Below are positions 1 through 5,138 of a stretch of 5,138 bases of DNA, one piece after another. The translations under genes were made by a program, and so were the position numbers. The stretch's first letter is position 1. Every line of letters starts with the position of its first letter. Origin of the DNA: an uncultured Alphaproteobacteria bacterium (GTDB lineage: Bacteria; Pseudomonadota; Alphaproteobacteria; Sphingomonadales; Sphingomonadaceae); NCBI GenBank assembly GCA_903939555.1, contig CAJAHV010000066.1:1-5138 (forward strand), in the 5' to 3' direction. Below the pieces are notes generated by a model. That model was not told the DNA's origin, did no database searches, and saw only the letters and a list, made by a program, of their open reading frames with translations.

Positions 1-986
1 CTGGCGCTTTCGCCGGCAGCGGCAAGTGCGGCAATGACCGAATCGGCGTCGGCGGCAGCCACGACCATCACCATGCCGGTGCCGCAGTTGAAGGTGCGCG
101 CCAGTTCGCCCGGCGCGATATCGCCTTCGCGGCGCAACCAGTCGAACAGCGACGGCAGAGCCGGCGCCTCGACGATGGCGCGCGCACCTTTAGGCAGCAC
201 GCGCGGAATGTTTTCGAGGAAACCGCCACCGGTGATGTGCGCCAGTGCCTTGACGCTGCGGGCGCGCAGTAGCGGCAACAGCGCGCGGACATAGATGCGA
301 GTCGGCACCAGCAGCGCCTCGCCGAGCGACATTTCGGGCGCAAAGGCTGCCGGCGCAGCAAGATCATGGCCTTTGAGGGCGATGATGCGGCGGATCAGCG
401 AATAGCCGTTGGAATGGGCGCCCGACGCGGCAATGCCAATCAAAACATCGCCCGGTGCCACGCTGTCCCCGGTCAATTGTTCCCCGCGTTCGACCGCCCC
501 GACCGAAAAGCCGGTGAGATCATAATCGCCGGGGGCATACATGCCCGGCATCTCGGCGGTTTCGCCGCCGATCAGCGCGCAGCCGGCGATGCGGCAACCT
601 TTGGCAATGCCGGCCACCACGGCGGTGGCGGTGTCCAACTCCAGCTTGCCGCTGGCGAAGTAGTCGAGGAAGAACAAGGGCTCGGCGCCTTGGACGATGA
701 GATCATTGACGCACATGGCGACCAGATCGATGCCCACCGTGTCGTGCTTGCCGGTATCGATGGCGAGTTTCAGCTTGGTGCCGACGCCATCATTGGCAGC
801 AACGAGCAACGGGTCCTTGAACCCCGCCGCCTTTGGATCGAAGAAACCGCCAAAGCCGCCCAGTTCGGCATCGGCACCGGGGCGGGCGGTGGCGCGTGCC
901 AGCGGCGCGATCAGCTTGATCAGCGCATTGCCGGCGGCGATCGAGACGCCGGCATCGGCATAGGTGAGGGGCTTGTTGGTCGTCAT
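1..986 (-). CDS. purM: Phosphoribosylformylglycinamidine cyclo-ligase (AIR synthetase), C-terminus cut by window edge
   Basis: PurM closes the imidazole ring in de novo purine synthesis: formylglycinamidine ribonucleotide plus ATP gives aminoimidazole ribonucleotide, in the cytosol. Translating the minus strand from the ATG at 986-984 gives 328 uninterrupted residues beginning MTTNKPLTYADAGVS. Family landmarks appear in order: the nucleotide-binding DGVGTK (66-71), MCVNDL (91-96), GGETAEMPGMY (140-150), SGAHSNGYSL (188-197), HITGGG (250-255) and FNCGTGM (299-305). The family is usually about 340-370 residues, so only a short C-terminal tail is missing beyond position 1. The start is supported by the family-typical N-terminus and a strong Shine-Dalgarno four bases upstream. 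It is transcribed away from the DUF2066 gene. In many bacteria purN follows purM, but that would lie outside the window. No frameshift or missing key motif is seen. Identification is near certain. Confidence 0.97.
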   Translation of the reverse strand, partial: MTTNKPLTYADAGVSIAAGNALIKLIAPLARATARPGADAELGGFGGFFDPKAAGFKDPLLVAANDGVGTKLKLAIDTGKHDTVGIDLVAMCVNDLIVQGAEPLFFLDYFASGKLELDTATAVVAGIAKGCRIAGCALIGGETAEMPGMYAPGDYDLTGFSVGAVERGEQLTGDSVAPGDVLIGIAASGAHSNGYSLIRRIIALKGHDLAAPAAFAPEMSLGEALLVPTRIYVRALLPLLRARSVKALAHITGGGFLENIPRVLPKGARAIVEAPALPSLFDWLRREGDIAPGELARTFNCGTGMVMVVAAADADSVIAALAAAGESA

Positions 987-990
987 GCTG

Positions 991-996
991 CCTCCC
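991..996 (-). promoter_or_regulatory. Shine-Dalgarno of purM
   Basis: On the minus strand GGGAGG (within AAGGGAGG, 998-991) lies four bases before the ATG at 986. It is a near-perfect anti-16S match and fixes the purM start. It is the strongest ribosome binding site in the window, contrasting with the rightward genes, most of which have none. Confidence 0.8.
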
Positions 997-1020
997 TTAG
1001 CTTGAGGGCGGGCGAAGGCA

Positions 1021-1049
1021 AAGCGCAACGAATGTCGGTGTTGCGGCTT
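1021..1049. repeat. Imperfect inverted repeat (hairpin or operator candidate)
   Basis: AAGCGCAAC (1021-1029) is complementary to GTTGCGGCTT (1040-1049) if one G (1046) bulges, giving nine base pairs with a 10-base loop. The unbroken core is CGCAAC/GTTGCG. A second dyad, CGAATG (1029-1034) with CATTCG (1052-1057), overlaps it and extends into the -35-like element of the rightward promoter. It could be a regulator site or, on the minus strand, a hairpin in a purM leader. It is not followed by a T-run, so it is not an intrinsic terminator. Short GC-rich dyads also arise by chance. Confidence 0.35.
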
Positions 1050-1075
1050 GGCATTCGCCGGGGCTACGCTAGAAC
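1048..1075 (+). promoter_or_regulatory. Candidate housekeeping promoter for the DUF2066 operon, likely leaderless
   Basis: TTGGCA (1048-1053) matches five of six bases of the -35 consensus. After a 16-base spacer comes TAGAAC (1070-1075) as the -10. Read in the alphaproteobacterial style, GCTAGAAC (1068-1075) fits the Caulobacter-type -10 GCTANAWC at every position, as I recall that consensus. Transcription would start about seven bases on, at 1081-1083, coinciding with the GTG at 1082. No Shine-Dalgarno precedes that GTG, which agrees with a leaderless message. Confidence 0.5.
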
Positions 1076-1081
1076 AGCGCC

Positions 1082-2323
1082 GTGTCCCGCCTGTTTCGCC
1101 TTTTCCTGCTGTTGGCGCTGTTGCCAGTGTCGCCGCTTGCCGCGCAACAGAGCGCCGGCGGTGGCAGTGCCTATGCGGTCGCCGGGATCGATGTCGATGT
1201 GACGGCGGCCAATCCAACTCTGGCGCGGATGACCGCGTACCGCATTGCCCAGCGCAAGGCCTGGCCGATGCTGTGGTTGCGTGTGACCGGCCGCGAGGTG
1301 ACGACGGCGCCGCGACTTTCGGACGGGCAGCTCGATTCGATTGTGGCGGGCATCGAAAGCCAGGGCGAGCGCTTTTCGATGACGCGCTACATCGCCCGGC
1401 TCGGGGTGGTGTTCGACCGGTCACGCACCGCCGAATATCTTGCCGGCAGCGATGGTGCGCTGCAATCGCCGCCTATGCTGCTGCTGCCGCTGCTCAGCGA
1501 CGGGGCTGTGCGGCGCGTCTATGACGCCAAGACGCCCTGGCTGGCGGCGTGGCAGCGCTTTCGCGAAACGGTGACGCCGGTGGACTATGTGCTCGCCAGT
1601 GGCGGCGCTGGGGAGAACCTGCTGCTCACCGGCTGGCAGGCGACGCGGCCCGACCGGCAGAGCTGGCGCAATATCCTCAACCGTTTCGATGCCGTCGATG
1701 TGTTGACGGCCGAAGCGCGTCTGGTGCGGCAATGGCCAGGTGGGCCCGTGACGGGGCTGTTCATCGCACGCCACGGCCCCGATGCAACCGAACTCGGCCG
1801 CGTGCGGCTGCAGACCGGCGATGAAGCCGGCGTGGATGCCATGCTCGATACCGCCGTCCGCCAGATCGATGCGATCTATACTGCGGCGCTGCGTGACGGC
1901 CGGTTGCGCAGCGAAACCGACCTGACTGCAGACCTGGCGCCCCTCATTGGAACCGGGGCGTTGATTGGCGAGCCGGTCAGCGCCGACCAAGGTGGCGTGG
2001 AAGTGAGCAGCACCAGTGTCGAAGCCGCGATGGCGACACCGGATGCCGCCACCGCGGGCGCACTCGAGACCGTGTTGCGCGGCACGCCGGGGGTCACCGG
2101 GGTGACGATCACCAGCCTTTCGCTGGGCGGCACGACACGCTTGTTGTTCAGCCACATCGGGTCACGCGCGGCGCTGTTATACGCGCTCGACCGGCGCGGG
2201 TTGCGGTTGGTTGCCGAAAATGGCCAAACCGTGCTGCGTCGGCGTCGTGATGGCGATGCGCCGGTGCCGCCGCCAGCCCCGGTGGCGGCGCCTGCTGCCG
2301 TGAATGGCGAGGTGGGCCAATGA
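1082..2323 (+). CDS. DUF2066 domain-containing exported protein
   Basis: A 413-residue protein of unknown function. The first ~21 residues form a signal peptide: MSRLFR, a leucine-rich core, then SPLAAQ with probable cleavage near 20-22, so the product should be periplasmic or envelope-associated. The DUF2066 match rests on the N-terminal section after the signal (about 30-125: YAVAGIDVDVTAANPTLAR, then AYRIAQRKAWPMLWLRVTG) and the middle part (about 130-270) with PMLLLPLLSDG, DAKTPWLAAWQRF and WRNILNRFDAVDVL. A separate C-terminal segment (about 310-388) has alternating strand and helix character around TPGVTGVTITSLSLGG and may be a small alpha/beta domain. A Pro/Ala-rich tail (393-407) follows. 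The start is GTG: it begins the signal peptide directly and sits at the predicted transcription start, and no better start lies near. Its stop overlaps the permease ATG by four bases (ATGA), implying translational coupling. No catalytic motif is evident. Confidence 0.88.
   Translation: MSRLFRLFLLLALLPVSPLAAQQSAGGGSAYAVAGIDVDVTAANPTLARMTAYRIAQRKAWPMLWLRVTGREVTTAPRLSDGQLDSIVAGIESQGERFSMTRYIARLGVVFDRSRTAEYLAGSDGALQSPPMLLLPLLSDGAVRRVYDAKTPWLAAWQRFRETVTPVDYVLASGGAGENLLLTGWQATRPDRQSWRNILNRFDAVDVLTAEARLVRQWPGGPVTGLFIARHGPDATELGRVRLQTGDEAGVDAMLDTAVRQIDAIYTAALRDGRLRSETDLTADLAPLIGTGALIGEPVSADQGGVEVSSTSVEAAMATPDAATAGALETVLRGTPGVTGVTITSLSLGGTTRLLFSHIGSRAALLYALDRRGLRLVAENGQTVLRRRRDGDAPVPPPAPVAAPAAVNGEVGQ
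2309..2314 (+). promoter_or_regulatory. Shine-Dalgarno of the AI-2E family permease gene
   Basis: GAGGTG lies five bases before the ATG at 2320, inside the last codons of the DUF2066 gene. It supports this start over the in-frame ATG at 2362. The ATGA overlap would also allow re-initiation by ribosomes finishing the upstream gene. Confidence 0.65.
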
Positions 2324-3465
2324 ACGACGATCTGGCCGTCACGCCGCCTGTTGCGTCGCCCATGACACCGCCTTCCGTCCCCGGGCCACCGCTATCCGCG
2401 CAAGGCTTGAGCCTGTCCGATCGCTTGAGCCTGCCGCGCATCCATTGGGGCTGGCTGTTGCTCATCATCGGCTTTGGTGCGTTGTTCTGGGCATCGCGCA
2501 GCGTGATCGGACCGTTCATCGCCGGTTTTGTCATCGCCTATCTGCTCGATCCGCCGGCGCAACGGCTGGAGAGGCTGGGCCTGCCGCGCTGGCTGGCGGC
2601 GGTGATCGTGCTGATCGTGTTCGTGACGGCGCTTGTCGGCATCGGCTTTGCCAGCGCCCCGATCATCCAGGCGCAGGTGACACAGCTTGTCACCACGCTG
2701 CCCAAGCTGATCACATCGTCCCTGCCGATTGCCAAGAGCCTGTTGCGCGATACGCCGCTGGCGGGAAACGGCGGTGACATCATCGCCAACATCGGCAACC
2801 GGGCGGTGGGCTGGTTGAGCGATTCGTTCGGGACGATCATCGCCGGCAGCCTTGCCTTTGTGAATGTCATTACCTTTATCGTCGTGTCACCCATCGTCGC
2901 CTTCTACTTGTTGCGCGATTGGCCGATCATCCTCGCCCGGGTCGAAAGCTGGTGGCCGCGTGCGCAACTGCCGGTGATCAAGGATCTGCTGATGCAATCC
3001 GATAAGGCGCTTTCGGGTTTCGTGCGCGGACAGTCGCTGGTTTGTCTCATCCTCGCGCTGTTCTATGCGCTCGGCTGGAGCCTGATCGGGCTGGATTATG
3101 CGATCATCTTGGGGCTGCTTGCCGGGGTGCTGGGCTTTGTGCCATTCCTCGGGGTCATCTTTGCCGTTGTGCTGAGCCTGCTCATCGCGCTGGGGCAATG
3201 GGGGTTGGATCCGCTGCAACTGGGGCTGGTGGCAGGGGTGTTCATGGTTGGACAGGTGCTCGAATCTTCGGTGCTCACCCCCAATCTGATTGGTAACCGC
3301 ATCGGCCTGCATCCGGTGTGGGTGCTGTTCGCGGTGTTCGCTGGCGGACAGGTCGCCGGGGTAACGGGCGTATTCTTCGCCGTGCCTGTCGGCGCCGTGC
3401 TGGGCGTTATCGTTCGCGCGGCGTTGGCACATTATCGGGCCAGCCAGTTCTACGCCGCGCCGTGA
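2320..3465 (+). CDS. AI-2E family transporter (PerM/TqsA-like, formerly UPF0118)
   Basis: A 381-residue inner-membrane protein. Family members have been linked to autoinducer-2 export (TqsA) or to Na+/H+ exchange, but most, including sphingomonad ones, have no proven substrate. A Pro/Ser-rich cytosolic leader (1-40) comes first, then hydrophobic segments near 44-59, 62-77, 91-112, 172-198, 239-275, 276-292, 300-315 and 333-368. A soluble loop (about 113-170) follows the third segment, as usual for the family. Recognisable motifs are GPFIAGFVIAYLLDPP (64-79), SPIVAFYLLRDW (190-201), GFVRGQ (233-238), GFVPFLG (272-278), PNLIGNRIGLHP (321-332) and GVFFAVPVGAVLG (350-362). Length is normal. It overlaps the upstream gene by four bases and the downstream gene by one, so it is the centre of a coupled operon. 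Regulation is presumably from the promoter before the DUF2066 gene. The family call is firm; the transported substrate is unknown. Confidence 0.93.
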   Translation: MNDDLAVTPPVASPMTPPSVPGPPLSAQGLSLSDRLSLPRIHWGWLLLIIGFGALFWASRSVIGPFIAGFVIAYLLDPPAQRLERLGLPRWLAAVIVLIVFVTALVGIGFASAPIIQAQVTQLVTTLPKLITSSLPIAKSLLRDTPLAGNGGDIIANIGNRAVGWLSDSFGTIIAGSLAFVNVITFIVVSPIVAFYLLRDWPIILARVESWWPRAQLPVIKDLLMQSDKALSGFVRGQSLVCLILALFYALGWSLIGLDYAIILGLLAGVLGFVPFLGVIFAVVLSLLIALGQWGLDPLQLGLVAGVFMVGQVLESSVLTPNLIGNRIGLHPVWVLFAVFAGGQVAGVTGVFFAVPVGAVLGVIVRAALAHYRASQFYAAP

Positions 3466-3545
3466 TGCCGGCTGATGGCCTGCCGGCCGAGGTGCCGGAA
3501 TATGGCCTGCCGGCTATGATGCCGGGTGATGAGCAGCCGGCGCTA
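3463..3545 (+). repeat. 27-bp imperfect tandem triplication across the permease stop / hdaA start
   Basis: Three consecutive 27-bp units begin at 3463, 3490 and 3517 and run to 3543; in codon phase they are 3465-3491, 3492-3518 and 3519-3545. Units 1 and 2 share 20 of 27 bases, including the 13-mer ATGGCCTGCCGGC at 3475 and 3502. Units 1 and 3 share 21 of 27, including TGATGCCGGNTGATG at 3463 and 3517. Flanking 27-base blocks do not align convincingly. Encoded peptides are MPADGLPAE, VPEYGLPAM and MPGDEQPAL. Because 27 is a multiple of three, the array adds residues to the hdaA product without a frameshift; the first unit also includes the permease stop codon. Confidence 0.75.
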
Positions 3546-4133
3546 CCGCTGGACTATGCGCCGCGGCTCGATGCCGGCAGTTTCGTCGTTTCCGAAAGTA
3601 ACCGCGATGCCGAGGCCTGGCTTGGCGATCCGGCGCGCTGGCCAATGCCGCGCTGTGTACTGGTCGGGCCGGCAGACGCGGGTAAAAGTCATCTGGCCGC
3701 ACTGTTCCATGCCCGCCATGGCGGGGTGCTGGTCGAAAATGCCGATCTGCTGACCGATGGCGAGCCCTTGTTCCATGCCTGGAACGCCGCCACTGCTGCC
3801 GCACCGTTGCTGATGACGGCGCAGCGGCAGCCGCGTTTCTGGGCACATCGCCTGCCTGATCTTGCGTCGCGACTGGCGGCGACACCGCTGGTGATGATTG
3901 CCGATCCCGATGACGACCTGATTGCCGCCGTGCTGGTCAAGCGTTTTGCCGATCGCGGGTTGCGTGTCGGCGACGATGTCATTGCCTATCTGGCGCTGCG
4001 GATCGAGCGCAGCTTTGCCGGCGCCGCCGAGATCGTCGAAAGGCTGGACGCGCTGGCACTTGCCGAACGGCGTGATATTACCGTGCCGCTCGCCCGTGAC
4101 TGGCTGGAAGGGCAATTGCGGTTGAAACTGTAA
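3465..4133 (+). CDS. hdaA: DnaA-related AAA+ protein, HdaA-like regulator of replication initiation
   Basis: A 222-residue protein resembling the ATPase domain of DnaA without its DNA-binding domain IV, as in Hda/HdaA. Such proteins join the DNA-loaded sliding clamp (DnaN) and promote hydrolysis of DnaA-bound ATP, preventing re-initiation. Seen here: a clamp-binding-like QPALPL (24-29), a Walker A loop GPADAGKS (68-75, Lys74), a weak Walker B region (VLVENADLL, 88-96), a sensor-1-like LLMTAQ (115-120), the LPDLASRL segment with a candidate arginine finger (Arg136), PDDDL and LVKRFADR (148-165), and a sensor-2-like RIERSFAGA (179-187). The start is uncertain. ATG 3465 overlaps the permease stop (TGATG) and fits coupling, but no start has a Shine-Dalgarno; GTG 3492 and ATG 3519 are in-frame alternatives created by the tandem repeat. 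ATG 3519 would give a protein whose clamp motif lies near the N-terminus, the usual Hda arrangement. It could be labelled a DnaA homologue, but its length argues against an initiator. Confidence 0.88.
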   Translation: MPADGLPAEVPEYGLPAMMPGDEQPALPLDYAPRLDAGSFVVSESNRDAEAWLGDPARWPMPRCVLVGPADAGKSHLAALFHARHGGVLVENADLLTDGEPLFHAWNAATAAAPLLMTAQRQPRFWAHRLPDLASRLAATPLVMIADPDDDLIAAVLVKRFADRGLRVGDDVIAYLALRIERSFAGAAEIVERLDALALAERRDITVPLARDWLEGQLRLKL

Positions 4134-4179
4134 TTCCGCCGGTCATCGACCTGTCATGTTGCGTCCGCTACTATGCGGC
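4134..4179 (+). other. hdaA-ppk spacer
   Basis: This 46-bp gap is the only break in the rightward chain. It contains a promoter-like element but no T-run terminator, so read-through from hdaA into ppk remains possible. A 4-bp inverted repeat CCGC/GCGG (4165-4168 and 4175-4178) exactly brackets the TACTAT -10-like hexamer. No ribosome binding site is visible before the ppk start. Confidence 0.6.
4146..4174 (+). promoter_or_regulatory. Candidate promoter for ppk, likely leaderless
   Basis: TCGACC (4146-4151) matches four of six -35 consensus bases. An ideal 17-base spacer leads to TACTAT (4169-4174), also four of six for the -10. The -10 is preceded by GC, giving GCTACTAT, similar to the GCTAGAAC before the DUF2066 gene. 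Transcription would begin around 4180-4182, on or beside the ppk ATG at 4180. The match is weaker than the upstream promoter candidate, and the gene may also be served by read-through. Confidence 0.4.
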
Positions 4180-5138
4180 ATGGCTACAGCACATCGTCCC
4201 CCGTCGTACCCGGCCATCCCGGATGCCGAACGCTATTTCAACCGCGAAATTTCGTGGCTGGCGTTCAACGATCGCGTGCTGGAGGAAGCGACAAACCGTG
4301 CCCATCCTTTGCTCGAACGGCTGCGCTTCCTGTCGATTTCGGGGAACAACCTCGATGAATTCTACATGGTGCGGGTCGCCGGGCTGCGCGGTCAGGTGCG
4401 CGCCGGCATCGAAACGCTGACGCCCGAGGGCATGACACCGGCACAGCAACTTGCCGCCATCGCCATCCATGCCGAAAAACTGATGGAGACGCAGCAGCGT
4501 GTCTGGGGCAATCTGGTGCGTGAACTGGCGCGCGCCGATTTCCACGTCATCACCGCCGAGCGGCTTACAGCGGGCGAGCGGATCTGGCTGGAAAAACACT
4601 TCCTCGATCAGATTTTTCCGGTGCTCACGCCTCAGGCGATTGATCCCGCGCATCCCTTCCCCTTCATCCCCAACAAGGGTTTTTCGCTGATCCTTGAACT
4701 GCGCCGCCAGTCGGATGACGAATTGCTGCGGGCGCTGTTGATGCTGCCGTCGATGCTGCCACGCTTCATCCGGCTGCCGGGGGCTGCGATCCGCTTCATC
4801 AGCCTGGAAAACACCATCCGGGCTTTCTTCGGGCAATTGTTCCCGGGCTATGATCTCATCGGCGATGGCGCCTTTCGCGTCATTCGCGACAGCGATATCG
4901 AAGTTGAGGAAGAAGCCGAGGATCTGGTGCGCTTCTACCAGACGGCGCTGAAGCGCCGGCGGCGCGGCGAAGTCATCCGGCTGAAGATCGAAGCGATGAC
5001 GCCGCCCGGGCTGCACACGCTCGTCCAGAATGCGCTCGGTGTCGGCGAACGCGACACCACGGTCGTCACCGGCGTGCTTGGCGTCGCCGATCTGGCGTTG
5101 CTTGTCGATGAAGACCGGCCCGATCTCAAGTTCGAGCC
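4180..5138 (+). CDS. ppk: Polyphosphate kinase 1, N-terminal part (cut by window end)
   Basis: Ppk1 reversibly transfers the gamma phosphate of ATP to growing inorganic polyphosphate, used in stress and stationary-phase survival. The visible 319 codons cover the N-terminal domain and part of the following middle domain of a family about 690-720 residues long. Diagnostic stretches are RYFNREISWLAFNDRVLEEA (18-37), RFLSISGNNLDEFYMVRVAGL (49-69) and PVLTPQAIDPAHPFPFIPNK (147-166). Asn57 in NNLDEFY aligns by motif with the ATP-contacting Asn45 of the E. coli enzyme. The C-terminal catalytic domains with the phosphorylated histidine lie beyond the window, so catalytic completeness cannot be judged. 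The ATG at 4180 was chosen for its fit to the promoter-like element; an in-frame ATG at 4156 would add eight residues (MLRPLLCG), and neither has a Shine-Dalgarno. It follows hdaA by 46 bp on the same strand, a neighbourhood I recall from other alphaproteobacteria. Confidence 0.96.
   Translation, partial: MATAHRPPSYPAIPDAERYFNREISWLAFNDRVLEEATNRAHPLLERLRFLSISGNNLDEFYMVRVAGLRGQVRAGIETLTPEGMTPAQQLAAIAIHAEKLMETQQRVWGNLVRELARADFHVITAERLTAGERIWLEKHFLDQIFPVLTPQAIDPAHPFPFIPNKGFSLILELRRQSDDELLRALLMLPSMLPRFIRLPGAAIRFISLENTIRAFFGQLFPGYDLIGDGAFRVIRDSDIEVEEEAEDLVRFYQTALKRRRRGEVIRLKIEAMTPPGLHTLVQNALGVGERDTTVVTGVLGVADLALLVDEDRPDLKFE

Larger units (their letters stand above)
987..1081. other. Divergent purM / DUF2066 intergenic region
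   Basis: This 95-bp spacer separates two divergent genes and must hold the control signals of both. It contains the purM Shine-Dalgarno, a promoter-like element pointing right that ends at the DUF2066 start codon, and overlapping inverted repeats between them. No small reading frame with a credible start and ribosome site was seen. I could not place a convincing purM promoter. Confidence 0.75.

Noticed and set aside
998..1021. Minus-strand TTGCCTT-N13-GCTAAGGG as a purM promoter
   Set aside because: The spacing mimics the rightward promoter candidate, but the -10 part (TAAGGG) is poor and it would begin transcription past the strong purM Shine-Dalgarno, which would then be unused.
366..1202. 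Open frame of 278 codons on the plus strand opposite purM
   Set aside because: It is the antisense shadow of purM, runs on through the divergent spacer into the DUF2066 gene in another frame, and matches no known protein style.
1421..2155. Open frame of 244 codons on the minus strand inside the DUF2066 gene
   Set aside because: Low-complexity Gln/Arg/Ala translation typical of an antisense shadow; no ribosome site and no independent support.
3318..3464. Upstream ATG at 3318 as start of the HdaA-like gene
   Set aside because: It would overlap the permease gene by about 148 bases, and the added 49 residues are Arg/Gly-rich out-of-frame permease sequence. ATG 3465 gives the expected overlapping junction.
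4165..4178. Hairpin CCGC-TACTAT-GCGG as a terminator after hdaA
   Set aside because: Only four base pairs, no following T-run, and it overlaps the better-supported -10-like element.
4171..5016. Long open frame of 281 codons on the minus strand opposite ppk
   Set aside because: It lies wholly antisense to a clearly recognisable ppk, its translation is His/Gln/Arg-rich with no family motif, and such frames are normal opposite high-GC genes.
1..5138. Mobile element, CRISPR array, tRNA or rRNA
   Set aside because: The window is almost entirely filled by five housekeeping-type genes, with no transposase, regularly spaced spacers, terminal inverted repeats or structural RNA signatures; the only tandem repeat is the short coding one at hdaA.

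Overview
The window is ordinary, tightly packed chromosomal DNA from a high-GC alphaproteobacterium. Gene order and protein style point to the sphingomonads (Sphingomonadales). A divergent purM faces a chain of a DUF2066 protein, an AI-2E/PerM-type membrane protein, a DnaA-related HdaA-like protein and polyphosphate kinase. I recognised these from protein motifs and remembered family context; no database was searched. Nothing points to mobile DNA, CRISPR, rRNA or tRNA.

Layout: positions 1-986 (minus strand) hold purM, which lacks its C-terminus because the window begins inside it. A 95-bp divergent spacer (987-1081) carries the purM Shine-Dalgarno, a promoter-like element for the rightward genes and overlapping inverted repeats. 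Rightward come an exported DUF2066 protein (1082-2323, GTG start), an AI-2E family permease (2320-3465, ATGA overlap), a small DnaA/Hda-type AAA+ protein (3465-4133, TGATG overlap), a 46-bp gap with its own promoter-like element, and the first 319 codons of ppk (4180-5138, cut by the window end).

The three middle genes overlap and are very probably one translationally coupled operon. The HdaA-like protein would act with the sliding clamp to switch off DnaA after initiation. Ppk makes polyphosphate, a starvation and energy reserve polymer. PurM makes a purine precursor. The permease and DUF2066 protein have no firmly assigned role. The common theme could be coupling of growth and nucleotide state to replication, but that is inference from neighbourhood only.

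The most unusual feature is a 27-bp imperfect tandem triplication (about 3463-3545) across the permease stop and hdaA start. It encodes three 9-residue repeats, each opening with a possible start codon (ATG, GTG, ATG), and the last runs into the putative clamp-binding motif. A second observation is that both rightward promoter candidates lie so close to their start codons that the mRNAs would be leaderless. I saw no clearly new biological system.
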